In this document: positions 32,690 to 43,881 of the stretch, piece by piece
Layout of the letters: each line of letters starts with the position of its first letter
Position numbering within the stretch: the first letter of the stretch is position 1
Origin: Proliferodiscus dingleyae
Taxonomy: Eukaryota; Ascomycota; Leotiomycetes; Helotiales; Lachnaceae
NCBI GenBank assembly: GCA_003988795.1
Contig: QYAK01000034.1
Span: 124,001-188,000 of the forward strand
Direction: 5' to 3'
Length of the DNA: 64,000 nucleotides
Made by a program: the position numbers and the translations under genes
Notes under the pieces: generated by a model
Told to the model about the DNA's origin: nothing
Databases searched by the model: none
Seen by the model: the letters and a program-made list of their open reading frames with translations, nothing else

Positions 32690-34719
32690 ATGCCTTTGTG
32701 TAAAATTTGTGAGGCCCTCGATCTGGAAGAAAATGAGTCCAAACTTGGAGAATATAGCGAACTTGCCGGACGCGCAGATGAAGGGTGCAACTCCTGCAAA
32801 TTCTTCTGTGATGTTCTCAAGTCTTCGGGACGCTGGAAACAACGTCTTGAAGAGCTTCCAGACCGCATCGTCTTTCTCTCTCATCGCCGCCTGGACGTCA
32901 GGGAGCCTAGCAGACTAGCTCGACGTTCGTATGGTGTGGATGACTTAATGTTAGATTACTGCATCTTGAAGGAACACGCTGGTAAGTAGGTATCGAGTTT
33001 TACAGTGTGCCGGGCGAGCTAAATTGTTCATTAGATCCAGAGGATTCCGAGGCAGATTTTAAAGGGCCTATTCCGGCGAATTCATCTGATAAACGTTGTC
33101 TCGAGCAAATCCGTTCATGGCTGGCTGAATGCTCATCACATGATACCTGCTCGAGGTTAACTGAAATGCCACTCCCGAGAAGGGTCATCAAGGTTCCTAT
33201 GGATCCTCAGCATCCTCCAAGACTCGTGTTATCGAATGGCAAAGTTGGGACCTATGCCGTCCTAAGTCGGGATTTAGATGATACCGGGAACTCGGAATTT
33301 CGCATGAAAGATGAGAACGAAACAGATGTCGAGTTATTACCCAAAGTAGTCCAGGACGCCTTTGTAATTGCTCGTCAGTTAGAAATTTCGTATCTATGGA
33401 TCCGAGAGCTGTGCATGGACATTGATGACGTGGTTCAACAACTGGGAGAGTCTCCGGATCTAGGAGATATTTACAGAAATGCAACATTGATGATATCAGC
33501 TAGAAACGAGGGCAATCTCGACTCAGGACTGTTTAGAAATCGTCAGGTCTACCAGTCACCTGCGCTTGGAGTGAAGAAAATCATTTTCCTACGGCAAAGA
33601 ATGCTTAGGTGGACTGACGCTATAGACTACTCGTTCAGTGCACAAGCGGCCGAAGAACGTATGCTAGCTCCACGTATTGTCCACTACACGGATCGTCAGA
33701 TGATTTGGGAATGCGCTGCTGGGTACAAGTTCGAGGCTTCAGATATTCAAGATGAGAAGATTGGATCTGCCCAGGTTAGGAACCGGTACAGGAAGAAAGT
33801 TGTGCAGCCATTCATTTCGAGAGCGCTCGTGGAGCATCACGAAGGTCAAGAAGACTCATTGAGAAATGCTTTAGAAGTGGACAGGCATTACCGCCGTTTG
33901 GAGGCCTGGTATGTTTGTGTGGACCATTACTCGAGAGCAACTCCAGCCAAGCCAGAAGCAAAGCTTCCTGGTATGGCAACTCTTGCTGCGATCATCAACG
34001 ACAGCACGCTTGGGGAATATCTGGCAGGTATCTGGACTAAGCAGATAGGTTTAGGCCTAGCCTGGGGGCGGGTATATCCTGTCCTTACTGCTTCTCCAAA
34101 ATATCGAGCACCAAGCTTTAGTTGGGCGAGTGTTGATGGCCAGATTAGTTCTGCACTCCTAAGTCTGCCTGAAACATTGATGCAAGATCAAGCCTCAGAA
34201 TCGACTTGGATAGACAAATACGGTCCCAAGCTCCTTGAGCATCGCATGATACCCCTTGATCCTTCGCAACCTTATGGAGATGTGAAAGAGGGCTCACATA
34301 TCATTCTCGATGCGTCCGTCATCGGCCTCTTCAAACTGTCAAAAGCTATTCGCAAAGACTCACTACCTGTATTTCACCATACCGTCGTCCTTGATCAGTC
34401 ATCAATATTTGATTGCCCATGCTGTGGTCCCAAGAATTCTTCCGGCGAAGAGGAGGTCAATGTCGGAGACTTTGAGCACCATATTTGCATGATCGTGCAG
34501 GGTGATGGTTGGAAAGGAGATAACAGTGGTTGCTACCTGCTTGTTTTGAGAGCTGCAGGTGAAGAGCGGGCCTTTGTTAGGGTTGGCTTGCTCTACATAC
34601 AGCTTGACTATCACTATCAACCTGTTTGGCAGAATGAGGACAAGAGCTTCAATGCCGAGCCTATACATAAAGCCTTTGACGAGCTGGACTGGGAACGGCG
34701 ACAAATCAAATTGCTCTGA
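32690..34719 (+). CDS. HET-domain protein with degenerate signature
   Basis: Heterokaryon-incompatibility-type protein. HET domains are related to TIR folds, and some trigger cell death when unlike strains fuse. Exons 32690-32981 and 33035-34719 give 658 residues. The N-terminus has the cysteine pattern common upstream of HET domains (CKICEALDL ... GCNSCKFFCDVL). The HET domain lies around residues 171-250: the usual SHCWG reads SRDLD and the usual WIDSLCI reads WIRELCM, while the later block DIYRNATLMISARNEGNLDSGLF is well kept. The C-terminal half has no known domain. It is a full-length open frame, so the change is not a simple break. Whether it still acts in incompatibility is uncertain. 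Confidence 0.85.
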
Positions 34720-35200
34720 CCACTTCCTGGGATCTAGCAGGCGCAGATAGAAACCAGTTGCAAGAGAGCGAGGGTTCTGTATTTAGCAGACATTTCGTAA
34801 TGATCTATTTGGAACACGATGGGGCAGAGTAGATCGTATCAGGGCACGGCAATTTCAGGGCGGCTACAATTAGCAAAGATACCCGTCTGGACCTATACGA
34901 GATGCGCAGGCAAGGAGCGAAGACTCTTATGAGGGTGAAAGGGCGTCTTTTCTTTGTGAGTCGTTGAAATTACTCGCAATGACGTCTCGTGTACCTTTCG
35001 CCTGCTTAGTGATGCCTCATTGTGTAGAGTTTCTGGTGGATCTCTGTATTTCATTTCATGATTCTTCGGATGGGAGTAGCTCATTCTCGTTCTCATTCCA
35101 GCTACCTAGGCCTAGGCCTAGGCTTAACGATAAGATAAGGCGCCGCGTGTCGAAGAAAATTATTTGACCAAGACGCGACCCAGCACCGCAGCTGCCTACC
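34720..35200. other. intergenic region between the HET and FAP7 genes
   Basis: About 480 bp. A CCTAGG unit is repeated three times at 35105-35122, just upstream of FAP7. No supportable gene. Confidence 0.5.
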
Positions 35201-35835
35201 ATGGCCTCAAGAACTCAACCAAACATCATTGTCACTGGAACGCCTGGTGTGGGCAAGACGACCCATTGCGAAGTACTCGCCGAGAGTACGGGTTTGAAGC
35301 ACCTTTCAATCAACGATGTGGTGAAGGACCGCGGCTGCCACGACGGTTACGACGAAGATTTCAAAAGCTGGATTGTGGATGAGGATAAGGTAGCAGGCTT
35401 TGATCGTGTCACTGGGCCTGGACTGATGACTTGACAGTTACTGGATGCTATCGAAGATGAAGTAAAACAGGGGGGTTACATAATTGACTGGCATGCGTGC
35501 GACTTGTTTCCTAAAAGCTGGATTGACCTGGTCGTTGTTTTGCGTGTCGATTCAACGCAGCTCTATGATAGGTTAAAGGCAAGGTATGGACATAGAGCAG
35601 CTGGTTTAGCTCAATGCACTTACTGGAGAATAGAAACTATCCCGAAGCCAAATTACAAGAAAATTTAGACTCCGAAATCATGGAAGTCTTACTACAGGAG
35701 GCCAGAGACTCATACGACGAAGAGATTGTGGTCGAGCTTCAAAGCAACAGTACAGAGGAAATGGACAGCAATATTCAACGGATAGAGAGCTGGCTTGAGC
35801 AGTGGAAGAAGAATATTGCCAGGAACGAGCAATAG
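35201..35835 (+). CDS. FAP7: FAP7 / adenylate kinase isoenzyme 6
   Basis: Nuclear P-loop ATPase/adenylate kinase that works with Rps14 in the last cleavage of 20S pre-rRNA during 40S assembly. Exons 35201-35389, 35438-35583 and 35634-35835 give 178 residues. P-loop GTPGVGKTTHCE is at about residues 13-24. The AMP-binding part reads HLSINDVVKDRG, and the Walker B-like block DWHACDLFPKSWIDLVVVLR is conserved. LKARNYPEAKLQENLDSEI is the lid/C-terminal helix, restored by the second intron. The stop codon is only 25 bp from the stop of HAM1 on the other strand, so the 3' UTRs must overlap. Confidence 0.94.
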
Positions 35836-35860
35836 TTGGATGGATTTTCATTTAAGAAGT

Positions 35861-36663
35861 TCATGCTTCCTTCAGCCAGATCTTCAATTTCTCGAGCGCC
35901 CGGAAGCGATGCGAAATCTTATTCTTCTCGACCTTGTCCATCTCCGCATAACTATCGAAGTCAGATTAAAGTTCTTCGGAAAAGGACTCTACCACCTACG
36001 TCTTGCCTTCATACTCGAAAATTGGATCCCATCCTATTGGCAGTAAGTAAATGGAGGGTCGGATGGAGGGAAGAAGAAATACCAAAATTCGGTGGGCCTC
36101 TTGCAGGTACTATTCTTCCCTATATACCATTAGAAGTGATAGACCCAGGATAGGTGAAGACGTACATCAGTTCGGCCTTGAAAGATGATTGGCTCGTGAC
36201 CCGGGCCTTCGCAATAGGCAAATGTACATACAGCTTGCGCAGACTTATCAGGGAAGGCAGCAAGGAGATTGTTAAGCCCCTCATGGCCAAGTGCTTGTAG
36301 AAACCATTTGCTGCATAATCAATATCAGAATGTACTCCTAATATCGAAGGAACTATTCCTCACATGTATGGCCCTGGAAGCTCTTTCAATGCATTGAAGC
36401 ATAAACATGTATCTTCGACAAGAACGGGTCCTTTGATCTGGATAGGAACTGTAAACACAATTATCAGACATACCGATGAAGAAACTCACAGCATCAGCAG
36501 CTCTCCGGCACTTATCGGCTGAAATCTCCTCGATCGTGCCTTGAATTTCCGCCAGATCCAATGCTTGACTTTGCAGTTCAACAACATCGCCCAAAATCGC
36601 CTTGACTTCTGTGAGTTTGTTATTGTTACCAGTTATGAAATTAATTTGCTTGGGAGGCGCCAT
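35861..36663 (-). CDS. HAM1: inosine triphosphate pyrophosphatase
   Basis: Cleaves ITP, dITP and XTP to monophosphates, keeping deaminated purines out of nucleic acids. Six exons: 36663-36490, 36437-36364, 36310-36166, 36119-36083, 36033-36000 and 35951-35861, total 184 residues, exactly the ITPase length. The N-terminal NTP-binding motif is INFITGNNNKLTEVK. GPVLVEDTCLCFNALKELPGPYIKWF carries the metal-binding acids. GPPNFGWDPIFEYEGKTYAEMDKVEKNKISHR is the substrate-specificity region and is split by two short introns. All junctions fall on conserved residues. It lies tail to tail with FAP7. Confidence 0.94.
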
Positions 36664-37090
36664 GACGAGGATTGTGCAGAAAGCAGGATCGTGGTATCAG
36701 CAGATGAGGCATTGAAGCAGAAAATGGCAAATAAAAATGATTGGTCGTAGCGAGCGAAGTGGGACATCTGGTCAACTAGGGGCTGACACGATTATTACGG
36801 AAGTCGACCAGAAACCTTGATCAAATCCCACACAATGCACGAACATTGATTCAAAAGACTAGTAACCTCACGGAGACTGAATGTGATGTATCTTGTCCGT
36901 CAGTCATCTGATCAAGAGGGGGAAGATAAAGCTTGTCAACAAGGACGTTTTTTGACGAGACCCAACCTGGCGACCCCTACCAGGGAAGAGCCGTCCAAGC
37001 TGCTGGGTGGTTGGAGCAAATCCAAAGGCCGGGGAAGATAAGAAGAGAAAAAGAGATCAACCTGCGTGCTCATTTGAAAGATATCTCAAC
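36664..37090. other. divergent intergenic region between HAM1 and P450 genes
   Basis: About 430 bp holding two promoters. No other feature seen. Confidence 0.5.
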
Positions 37091-39310
37091 ATGGAGGATG
37101 ATTTCCATGATCCCTTGCCGACCATCAAGCCAGACTGCGGGATCTGGCGGATGATACTCAATCCAAACGTTCTCCTAGCTTCATTTCTAGGCCCCATCCT
37201 CATTGCTTTCTTGACTAGATACATGAGCGAGCGTCGGATGATAGTTGACGACGACAAAATAGGAAAAAGAGTTTGGGCGCCGCCATATTGGATTCCTTTT
37301 GTTGGTCATGGCTTTCATTTGTAGGTTGCTCGATCAGGAGGTCACGCATCAGATATACTAATTCTGAATAGTCTTTGGAATCCAATCATATCGATGACCG
37401 AGACAAGGTATTGGAAGCTCCGTTACCTGTGACCGCCATAATTAACAATGTGGCAGGGACCAAAGTCTACATGGCATTTTTGCCTTGTATCTTGGCGGGA
37501 CCATGCATAACATAAGTATGTGGGCAGTTTCCTCAAGAGGCGCAATAACGGTTCCAATTCCAAACAAGTTGCTAATTCTAAATAGTATCTGATCCCGACT
37601 TGATGAAGAGGTCAGAAATCACTGAAAGGTTCTGGTGATGGTGCTGATTGGCCCTTAGTGTCATGTCCCAGAAGGAATCGATCTTACAATTCAAGCCAAT
37701 CGCCTGGTCTGTGCTACACAGTGTGAGGACTAATTCATCCTGAAAGCTGATACACAATACTGACTACTTTAAGTTTTTCGGGATCCCAAAGAGTAGCGGT
37801 CCAAAGTATGACAAATGCTGGGAGGTCAGTACTAGTAACTCAGGACGTCTATTCTGCTGACCGCGTTAGGAACTTCACTCTCTCTTTGGCTACTTCATGA
37901 GAGACTCCCACCTTAGCAAAGTTTTGGATCATAGCAACGGCCTTCTTGAGCAGAGCATTCCCCGAATGATCTCTTTCGTCGACACCGAGATCGACCTGCA
38001 ACCCTGGGAGCGCTTCGCCAAAGCAATTTTCATTTCATCTGAGGAGACCGAACTCAATCTGAGTGCCATGATTAGGGATCTGGTAGGCCATACGTCTGTC
38101 CCTGCGATGTTTGGCAGTTCTATGTTGGAGAAGTATCCTAATCTGCTTCACGACGCATATGATTTCGACGACGGGATGTATTATTTGTTGGCAGGCTTAC
38201 CAGCTTGGACTCCTTGGCCTGCCGTCTTTAAGGCACATATGGCTCGAAATCGGCTTTGGGAAGCGTTGGATGATCAGCAAAGGGCTTTGGATGCACTTGC
38301 TGAGGGGAAAGATGTTCATTGGAGCTGGGGCGAGTTGGATGATGTGAGCGAGTTTATTTTGAAAAGAAATGAAGTCTACAGAAGTGAGACTGGTCAAATT
38401 ATTTTTCTGGTTAAAGCTTACACTTTCTAGGAAATGGATTTGAGGTCCGGGAGAGGGGGGAATTGAGCGTAAGTTCCTGAAAGCTCATTCGAGAACTTGG
38501 CTGAGCAAAGGAAATGCAGGTCCTGTGGCCATTAATAGTTAATTCCTCCTTCCTTGTCTTCTGGCAACTTCTCTACATCCTCGCGACTCCAGGCCTCGCA
38601 GACCATCTCCGCGATGAAGTGCGCCCCTTTGTAACAGTCACGCCAGGTGCATCAATTGGTAAAATCTCCGAAGGCCCTAAACTGAGATTGGACCACGTGG
38701 GACTCTCCAAAAACTGTCCATATCTGAAAGCCACCTACCTCGAAGCTTTAAGGTTGACCAGCAAGCCATGGTCTGTACGGAAAGTAGAATCTGATGTCCT
38801 CATCAGAGGCAGTGAAGCCGATGCTTCGTACATGCTGAACAAGGGCGAGTATGTTACACTTCCGCACGAGCTTCACATGCGAGACCCGAAGTACTATCGG
38901 AATCCCGAGGAATTCAAGCCTGATAGGTTACTCGTAAGGAAAGAAGATGGGACATTATCGGCTGATATTGGAACGACGGTAAGTCGCACTTTCCTCCTCC
39001 GCCTCATCCATATTGCTCCCTTTTTTTTTTGGAGAGAAATATTTATGCAATGCTGACGAGCCTACGCAAGAGACCCTATGGCGGCGGACCTTCGATGTGC
39101 AAAGGACGTATCTTCGCCGAGCGCGAGTGTCTTGCTATGATCGCTGGTATCCTAGCCTTCTGGGACATCGAGCCGGCGGATAAGAAAGCAGGGTGGGTGA
39201 TCCCGAAGCAGCTGAAAATGAGTGCGGTGAGCAAACCGGCGACAGAGACGAGGGTGAGGGTTAGACGAAGGAGGTTTGATTGGGAGATATCGGGAATAAA
39301 GAACCAGTGA
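37091..39310 (+). CDS. cytochrome P450 monooxygenase (CYP7/CYP8-like group)
   Basis: Membrane-bound haem monooxygenase, substrate unknown. Ten exons: 37091-37320, 37372-37407, 37457-37515, 37586-37610, 37659-37722, 37774-37824, 37870-38383, 38431-38468, 38520-38978 and 39071-39310, total 571 residues. An N-terminal anchor helix is at about residues 17-40. The ExxR motif is EALR (Glu414-Arg417), and the haem loop RPYGGGPSMCKGR holds the ligand Cys502. The I-helix reads VNSSFLVFW (346-354) in place of the usual A/G-G-x-D/E-T, as in CYP7/CYP8-type enzymes that act on steroid-like or endoperoxide substrates. The middle looks broken when unspliced, but all ten exons close in one frame, so it is intact. 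No secondary-metabolite genes flank it. Confidence 0.88.
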
Positions 39311-39895
39311 TGAGTCTGGTTTACTTATAGTGTTATTTTTAGACGTACAATACTTTGAGCACGAGTGGGAAAGGAAGCACGTGGTAGGTTGTAAGATGAA
39401 GATGATAGCAAGAATTTGTGAAAGCATTTGAGGCGTTACATGTTTCTAATCATTATTTCAGTCCAGCATCTGTTGCGGTGTTTCAAGTTCCTGCCAGGAT
39501 AATATGGCGTTGCCAGATAAAGTCTGTGGTAATTATGTCACGCTCTATGGCCGGGGTACTTAGGTATTCGTTTACGTGGTAGTAGGATACTTAAAATTTC
39601 TTTAGCGGGCCAAGAACGCTATCAAAGATGTCCACGAGAAAATTGAGGTGGAAGTTCTGTCTCTGCCTATTGTCTTGGTAGATTTTGACATATTCGCAAA
39701 CGGAGTTTTCTAGGCCTTGTTCCTCCTTCACCCTCTTGTGCCACTACAAATTTTGTGCTTGGTCTGTCTGATCAAGGTCTAGAACTCCAACAAAGTCCTG
39801 TTCTTTCGGCAAGGCGCTGGTGCGTTTGTCTCTACAACCTATCTCGAATTCGAACGCTTTGGGGGTCGGGGATGGACGCCTCAGCTGTGTGGCTC
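39311..39895. other. intergenic region between P450 and AMPK beta genes (convergent)
   Basis: About 585 bp between two stop codons, with 3' UTRs. Nothing else recognised. Confidence 0.5.
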
Positions 39896-41417
39896 TCACT
39901 CGTCACTCGTCGGTTTGTACATGATAGTCGTGACATACTGATAGTTGTGAGTAGATTTTAATAGGTATAGAAATAATGTAAGACTCACCTTTTTCTTGTA
40001 TCTGGTTGTTGCAGATACAGCTAGAACATTATTCTTGATGCTACTTGTGGCGAGGTGGTTCAAGACAGTGTGGTTCGGCATAGTCAATACGCTGTTATCA
40101 TCCTTCATAGGCGTAGCAGCATTCAGTATTGGCTTTCCCAAGAACCCAGGCAGACTCGGCGGGGTGGGTAGCTTCTCAATTGCAGTAGCAGCATGCTGAT
40201 ACGCAGCCGAGTCTTCAGCTTTGTCAAGGTCGATGAGGTATTGGGGAATTTGCGAGGAATAGCGCCCTGGTGGAAGAACATGCTTTACTTTCTTTGTCAC
40301 TGTCTGCTCTTCTTCTTCTGATGGCCTTCTCTCGGCGGGGTTTGGCGGACTCCGTTGTTCATGATCCACGTGGGTGGAAGCTTTATTGGATGCATCTGCT
40401 GTTACAGGAGGACGTTTCGGGATATCATCAGCGTTGACTTCGATATAATTGACTAGATTGTTGCCGAAATCAACAGTGGTGGGAATGTTCTTGGAACATT
40501 GCATAATTCCATCGACAATAAATCTGATATGGTGTGTCCCCGGGCGAACATGTATTATGGCTCTTAAATGTTGGGGGTCACCATCCCTTGAGCATCAAAA
40601 TTAGCGGTCAACCTTGGGGGTTATGAACATGACACAGATCGGATTTCACTTACACCGGATGGAGCCTATGCTTCTTGTTCCATTGGAAGATAGTGCCAGT
40701 CACATAGACCTTCTCCCCGCCTTCCTTCCATTCAAACGTCGTTGGCACCGTAGCACCCGTCTTGTCTACTCGCAGTTCCTCGGCATCCTCCTCATCAATT
40801 GTAGTATTGCTCAGGGCGGAAGAGTGCCGAGGAAGAGTCTCGTTATCGTCCAGGCTTCCTAAATCCAGCACAGGGGCGGCATCAACGTCGGCGGGTGCAA
40901 TGATTGGCGACCCCGGAGTATGGACTTCCTCTTCGATGGGGAGTGGCAGCCTTGGAGGGCGCGTGAGGTGATACGACATGTCTTGTGTGGCAGAAGGGCC
41001 GGATGGTTCGATGGACTGGGAGTACGATCGGGAAGTCGAAGATGATTCGGCATTTGCTGAGGGAACAGGCACATCTACTGGCTTGCTGGGCTGATCTCGA
41101 ATTTCGTTCCTCGGGCTTTCGCGTAAGTGATGCGTTCCCTTTTGCGACCCTGCGCTGTGCTGGGACGGGCTGTAGGAGCTATGACTGGGCGATGAGTTCT
41201 TTGGATGTGTGGGGACGGATTGGGATTGGGAAGGCCGTGCTCGATGTGTAGCAGAGACGGTTGTCCCACGGGCTTGGGAATAGGAAGCTTCAGGTGCTGC
41301 TCCAGTCCTTGCTGGAATCACTCTTCGCGTCGAATTTGAGGGTGACGACGAAGACGAGCCTGACCGAGGGGTTGCCTGCGATGGCTGTCGCGCCTGCTGA
41401 GAAGGAGTGTTGCCCAT
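39896..41417 (-). CDS. GAL83: SNF1/AMPK beta subunit, with apparent one-base frameshift
   Basis: Scaffold subunit of the glucose-sensing Snf1 kinase. Exons by splice signals: 41417-40654, 40587-39989 and 39937-39896. MGNTPS gives an N-myristoylation signal, followed by a long Ser-rich region, a CBM48 glycogen-binding domain (FEWKEGGEKVYVTGTI ... RPGTHHIRFIVDG) and a C-terminal kinase/gamma-binding ASC domain (LPPGRYSSQIPQYL ... TTIMYKPTSDE). The natural second exon begins DGDPQHLRA and then needs the next frame for IIHVRPGTHH: there is one base too many in GCCC near 40559-40562. An in-frame reading is possible only by using a later AG (exon from 40561, 458 residues), which loses about nine CBM48 residues. 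It is either a sequence error, a real mutation, or unusual splicing. Confidence 0.85.
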
Positions 41418-42200
41418 CTTGACGGAAGGTGTGTAGTGGTGCTAGTGGAAATTTTGATGCGATCCGTTTCGATTCATGCAAGCCCAACTCGAGTCAAACC
41501 CATTCAACCGGAGTCTGCTCGAGCATCTTAAAGCTTGCGTTGTCAGGGTGCCAATGATGGTCTGCTTTAGTGGGGGCGAATGGTACGCTTCAATGAGGTC
41601 TGAGTGAGACACGGACGATGAGAAGACGCTCGGCTGGTAGATGTGTAGATAATAGCTAATGTAGTTGTCGATAGAGAAGGTGAAGGGAACAAGAGGGAGA
41701 GAGATAGCTCGGTGAGCTTGATAGGCTTGCAGCAAAATATACAAAACTTATGGAAGGAGTTTGAGAACCAGCAACAACGGGTCGGCAGAGTTGATATGGC
41801 TGGTTGGTATGGCTGCAAAAGTATATCTGACTTCGATGGATGAAGTTGGATCAGCAGTCTGGGCCCCGCGGACTCTCCCCGCCGCCTGTCCGTGCTGGTC
41901 TGTGCATTCATCCTCATCCTCATCCTCATCCACGTCCTTTTCCTTCTCGTCCTGCTTCTCCGTTTCTACACCGGATGAAGCTCAATACTGTTACGCAATG
42001 GACTGATTGTTGTACAAGATCTCCGCTATCGATTTCTAAGACTCATCACTTCACAGAAGCACAGAGAACGGAACAGCAATACTTCCTCGCGCCTGAGGCA
42101 GCAGCAGCTTCGTGGGGTCAATGTAAACATTCACACAAGCGCACGCATAAAGTAATCGAGCCAACTCCTTTACGCTCTACAATTTGAGCTGTAGTCAATT
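41418..42200. other. divergent intergenic region between AMPK beta and a membrane-protein gene
   Basis: About 780 bp holding two promoters. A TCATCC hexamer repeat lies at 41907-41931. No conserved open frame is seen. Confidence 0.5.
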
Positions 42201-42747
42201 ATGCAGTGGCTTAATGCAATTACAACTATCGCTTCATACCTGTTCCTGCCCGTAACGCTTCTATTCAATGTTCTCCACATAGTTCTAGCGCCTGTTCTGC
42301 ACCTAGGAAGCTATATTCTAGCTGGCTTCATACTGCCTCTGAGGCTGCTTGCAAAATTTGAGGTGATACGACGTTCTACAACTCCATTCGATTTGGCTAA
42401 TTGTGTCCAAGACTATCTATATCTACTTGGGGGTCGCCGCAGTTATAGGTATCGTTACCGGCTTGGTCCTCCATATTTCCTCGACAGTCCTTGCATCCGT
42501 ATTCAACCTTGCTGCTACTTCACAAGAAACTGGCCGTACGGCAGCATCATGGCGGGCTGCACGGCGGCAGAAGAAGCTCGAAGCAGCCTGGGAGAGCTCG
42601 ATATCTGCAAGCGAATCGGGGCAACAGAGGAAGCGTCCTTCGAATCATCGGCAGACAGAATGGTTGGAAGTGGGGAAAGGAGGACCAGAGCAGGGCCTAC
42701 TTGGGCTAACGATCCACGAAGAGGAGGATTCTGAGGATGTGTTTTGA
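42201..42747 (+). CDS. small membrane protein, function unknown
   Basis: I do not recognise a named family. Exons 42201-42362 and 42412-42747 give 165 residues. The first 80 residues contain two to three hydrophobic helices (about residues 7-30, 33-50 and 56-80). The rest is polar and charged, with a helix-rich basic stretch (SWRAARRQKKLEAAWESS) and an acidic end (IHEEEDSEDVF). Topology suggests a tail-exposed ER or Golgi membrane protein. The intron removes a GTGATA...CCAAG segment and keeps the hydrophobic run continuous (LLAKFE-TIYIYLGVAA), which supports the model. The stop is 84 bp from the KAE1 stop on the opposite strand. Confidence 0.7.
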
Positions 42748-42831
42748 GGCGATAATTTCGCCAATCCAGCATGTTGATGCTGTTCACCCTGGACTCGTAT
42801 CGATTGTCCCTGAAAGTGATTGCTCGTGAGC

Positions 42832-43881
42832 TCAATCCCTCCACTTGACGAAAACCTCATCAGTCCGGAACCTTTGCGTACAAGTACTCTCTTCGAGCGG
42901 CGTCGTGATCCCATTTTCGTATGCTAATAAGCCAGCTTGTGCGATCATGATCCCGTTGTCGATGCAATATCGCTCATCGGTAGCAAAGACGCTGCCGCCT
43001 CGTTCTGCAGCCATGAGACCCATCATCTCTTGTAGCCTCTCATTACTCCCCACGCCTCCAACAATCAACACTTCTGTGCTGCCAACATGGGCCATTGCTC
43101 TCTCTGTGATCTCAACGAGCATTGCATACACTGTCTCCTGCAGCGTGAAGCACAGGTCAGCTGTTGTGATGACCTCTCCAGTTATGGGATCCTTCAGCTC
43201 GGGATTCGTTTTGAGCTCAGCAGCGAGAACATCTATACTAGAAAGGATCCCGGCGAATGAACAATCCATGCCTTTGACAGCATATGGTAGATCGAGCAGA
43301 ACCTTTCCTTTCTTCGCCAGTTGCTCGATGTTGTATCCCGGAGCTGGATCGTTGCTAATCCCTAAAGTCCGAGCAAAACGATCCAAACAGTTTCCCACTG
43401 CTATGTCCAACGCCTCTCCAAATATGCGATATCGTTGCTCGGCGTATGCAATCACCTGCGTATTACCACCACTGACATACAACACTACTGGATTCTCGGC
43501 CTTCGTGATCACTCGTCCCATTTCAATGTGACCAACACAGTGATTGACACCAACGAGCGGCTTCTCCCACAGCAAAGACAACATCCGAGCTGCAATAGCA
43601 ACACTCTGCAGCGGTGCCCCCATGCCCGGCCCTTTCGTGTAACAAATACAGTCTATATCATCTATCATAATCTTTGCTTCGACTATAGCCTGCTTGACTA
43701 GCTGGACAACCCATGATCGGTGGTGTATTGCGGTGTCCTTGGGTAGGAAGCCTTCGCCAGGGGGGGTAATGAAAGTGTGGCGGATGTTGGATAGGACTTG
43801 AGCTGGCTTTCCCAAAGAGGGATGCGAGATGATCCCTATGCCAAGTTTGTTGGCACTGCCTTCAAGACCTATTGCGATCAT
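42832..43881 (-). CDS. KAE1: KEOPS subunit Kae1, tRNA threonylcarbamoyltransferase
   Basis: Catalytic subunit of the KEOPS/EKC complex, which makes N6-threonylcarbamoyl-adenosine at position 37 of ANN-decoding tRNAs and also affects telomeres and transcription. A single exon of 349 residues starts MIAIGLEGSANK at the ATG at 43881; further upstream the frame has only non-ATG starts. The metal-binding His pair is in GVNHCVGHIEMGR (His114 and His118). Other ASKHA-fold blocks are YTKGPGMGAPL, LYVSGGNTQV, GNCLDRFAR and LIVGGVGSNERLQEMM. It lacks a mitochondrial presequence, so it is the cytosolic/nuclear paralogue rather than Qri7. It is one of few intron-free genes in the window. Confidence 0.96.
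   Translation of the reverse strand: MIAIGLEGSANKLGIGIISHPSLGKPAQVLSNIRHTFITPPGEGFLPKDTAIHHRSWVVQLVKQAIVEAKIMIDDIDCICYTKGPGMGAPLQSVAIAARMLSLLWEKPLVGVNHCVGHIEMGRVITKAENPVVLYVSGGNTQVIAYAEQRYRIFGEALDIAVGNCLDRFARTLGISNDPAPGYNIEQLAKKGKVLLDLPYAVKGMDCSFAGILSSIDVLAAELKTNPELKDPITGEVITTADLCFTLQETVYAMLVEITERAMAHVGSTEVLIVGGVGSNERLQEMMGLMAAERGGSVFATDERYCIDNGIMIAQAGLLAYENGITTPLEESTCTQRFRTDEVFVKWRD

Noticed and set aside
37340..37900. Apparent P450 pseudogene (many stops in all frames)
   Set aside because: Six short introns remove every stop, and all ten exons keep one frame with conserved P450 residues at each junction, so the gene is intact.
39840..39905. Possible minus-strand tRNA (GTTCGAATTC string)
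   Set aside because: It lies at the end of the AMPK beta gene, with no paired stems.
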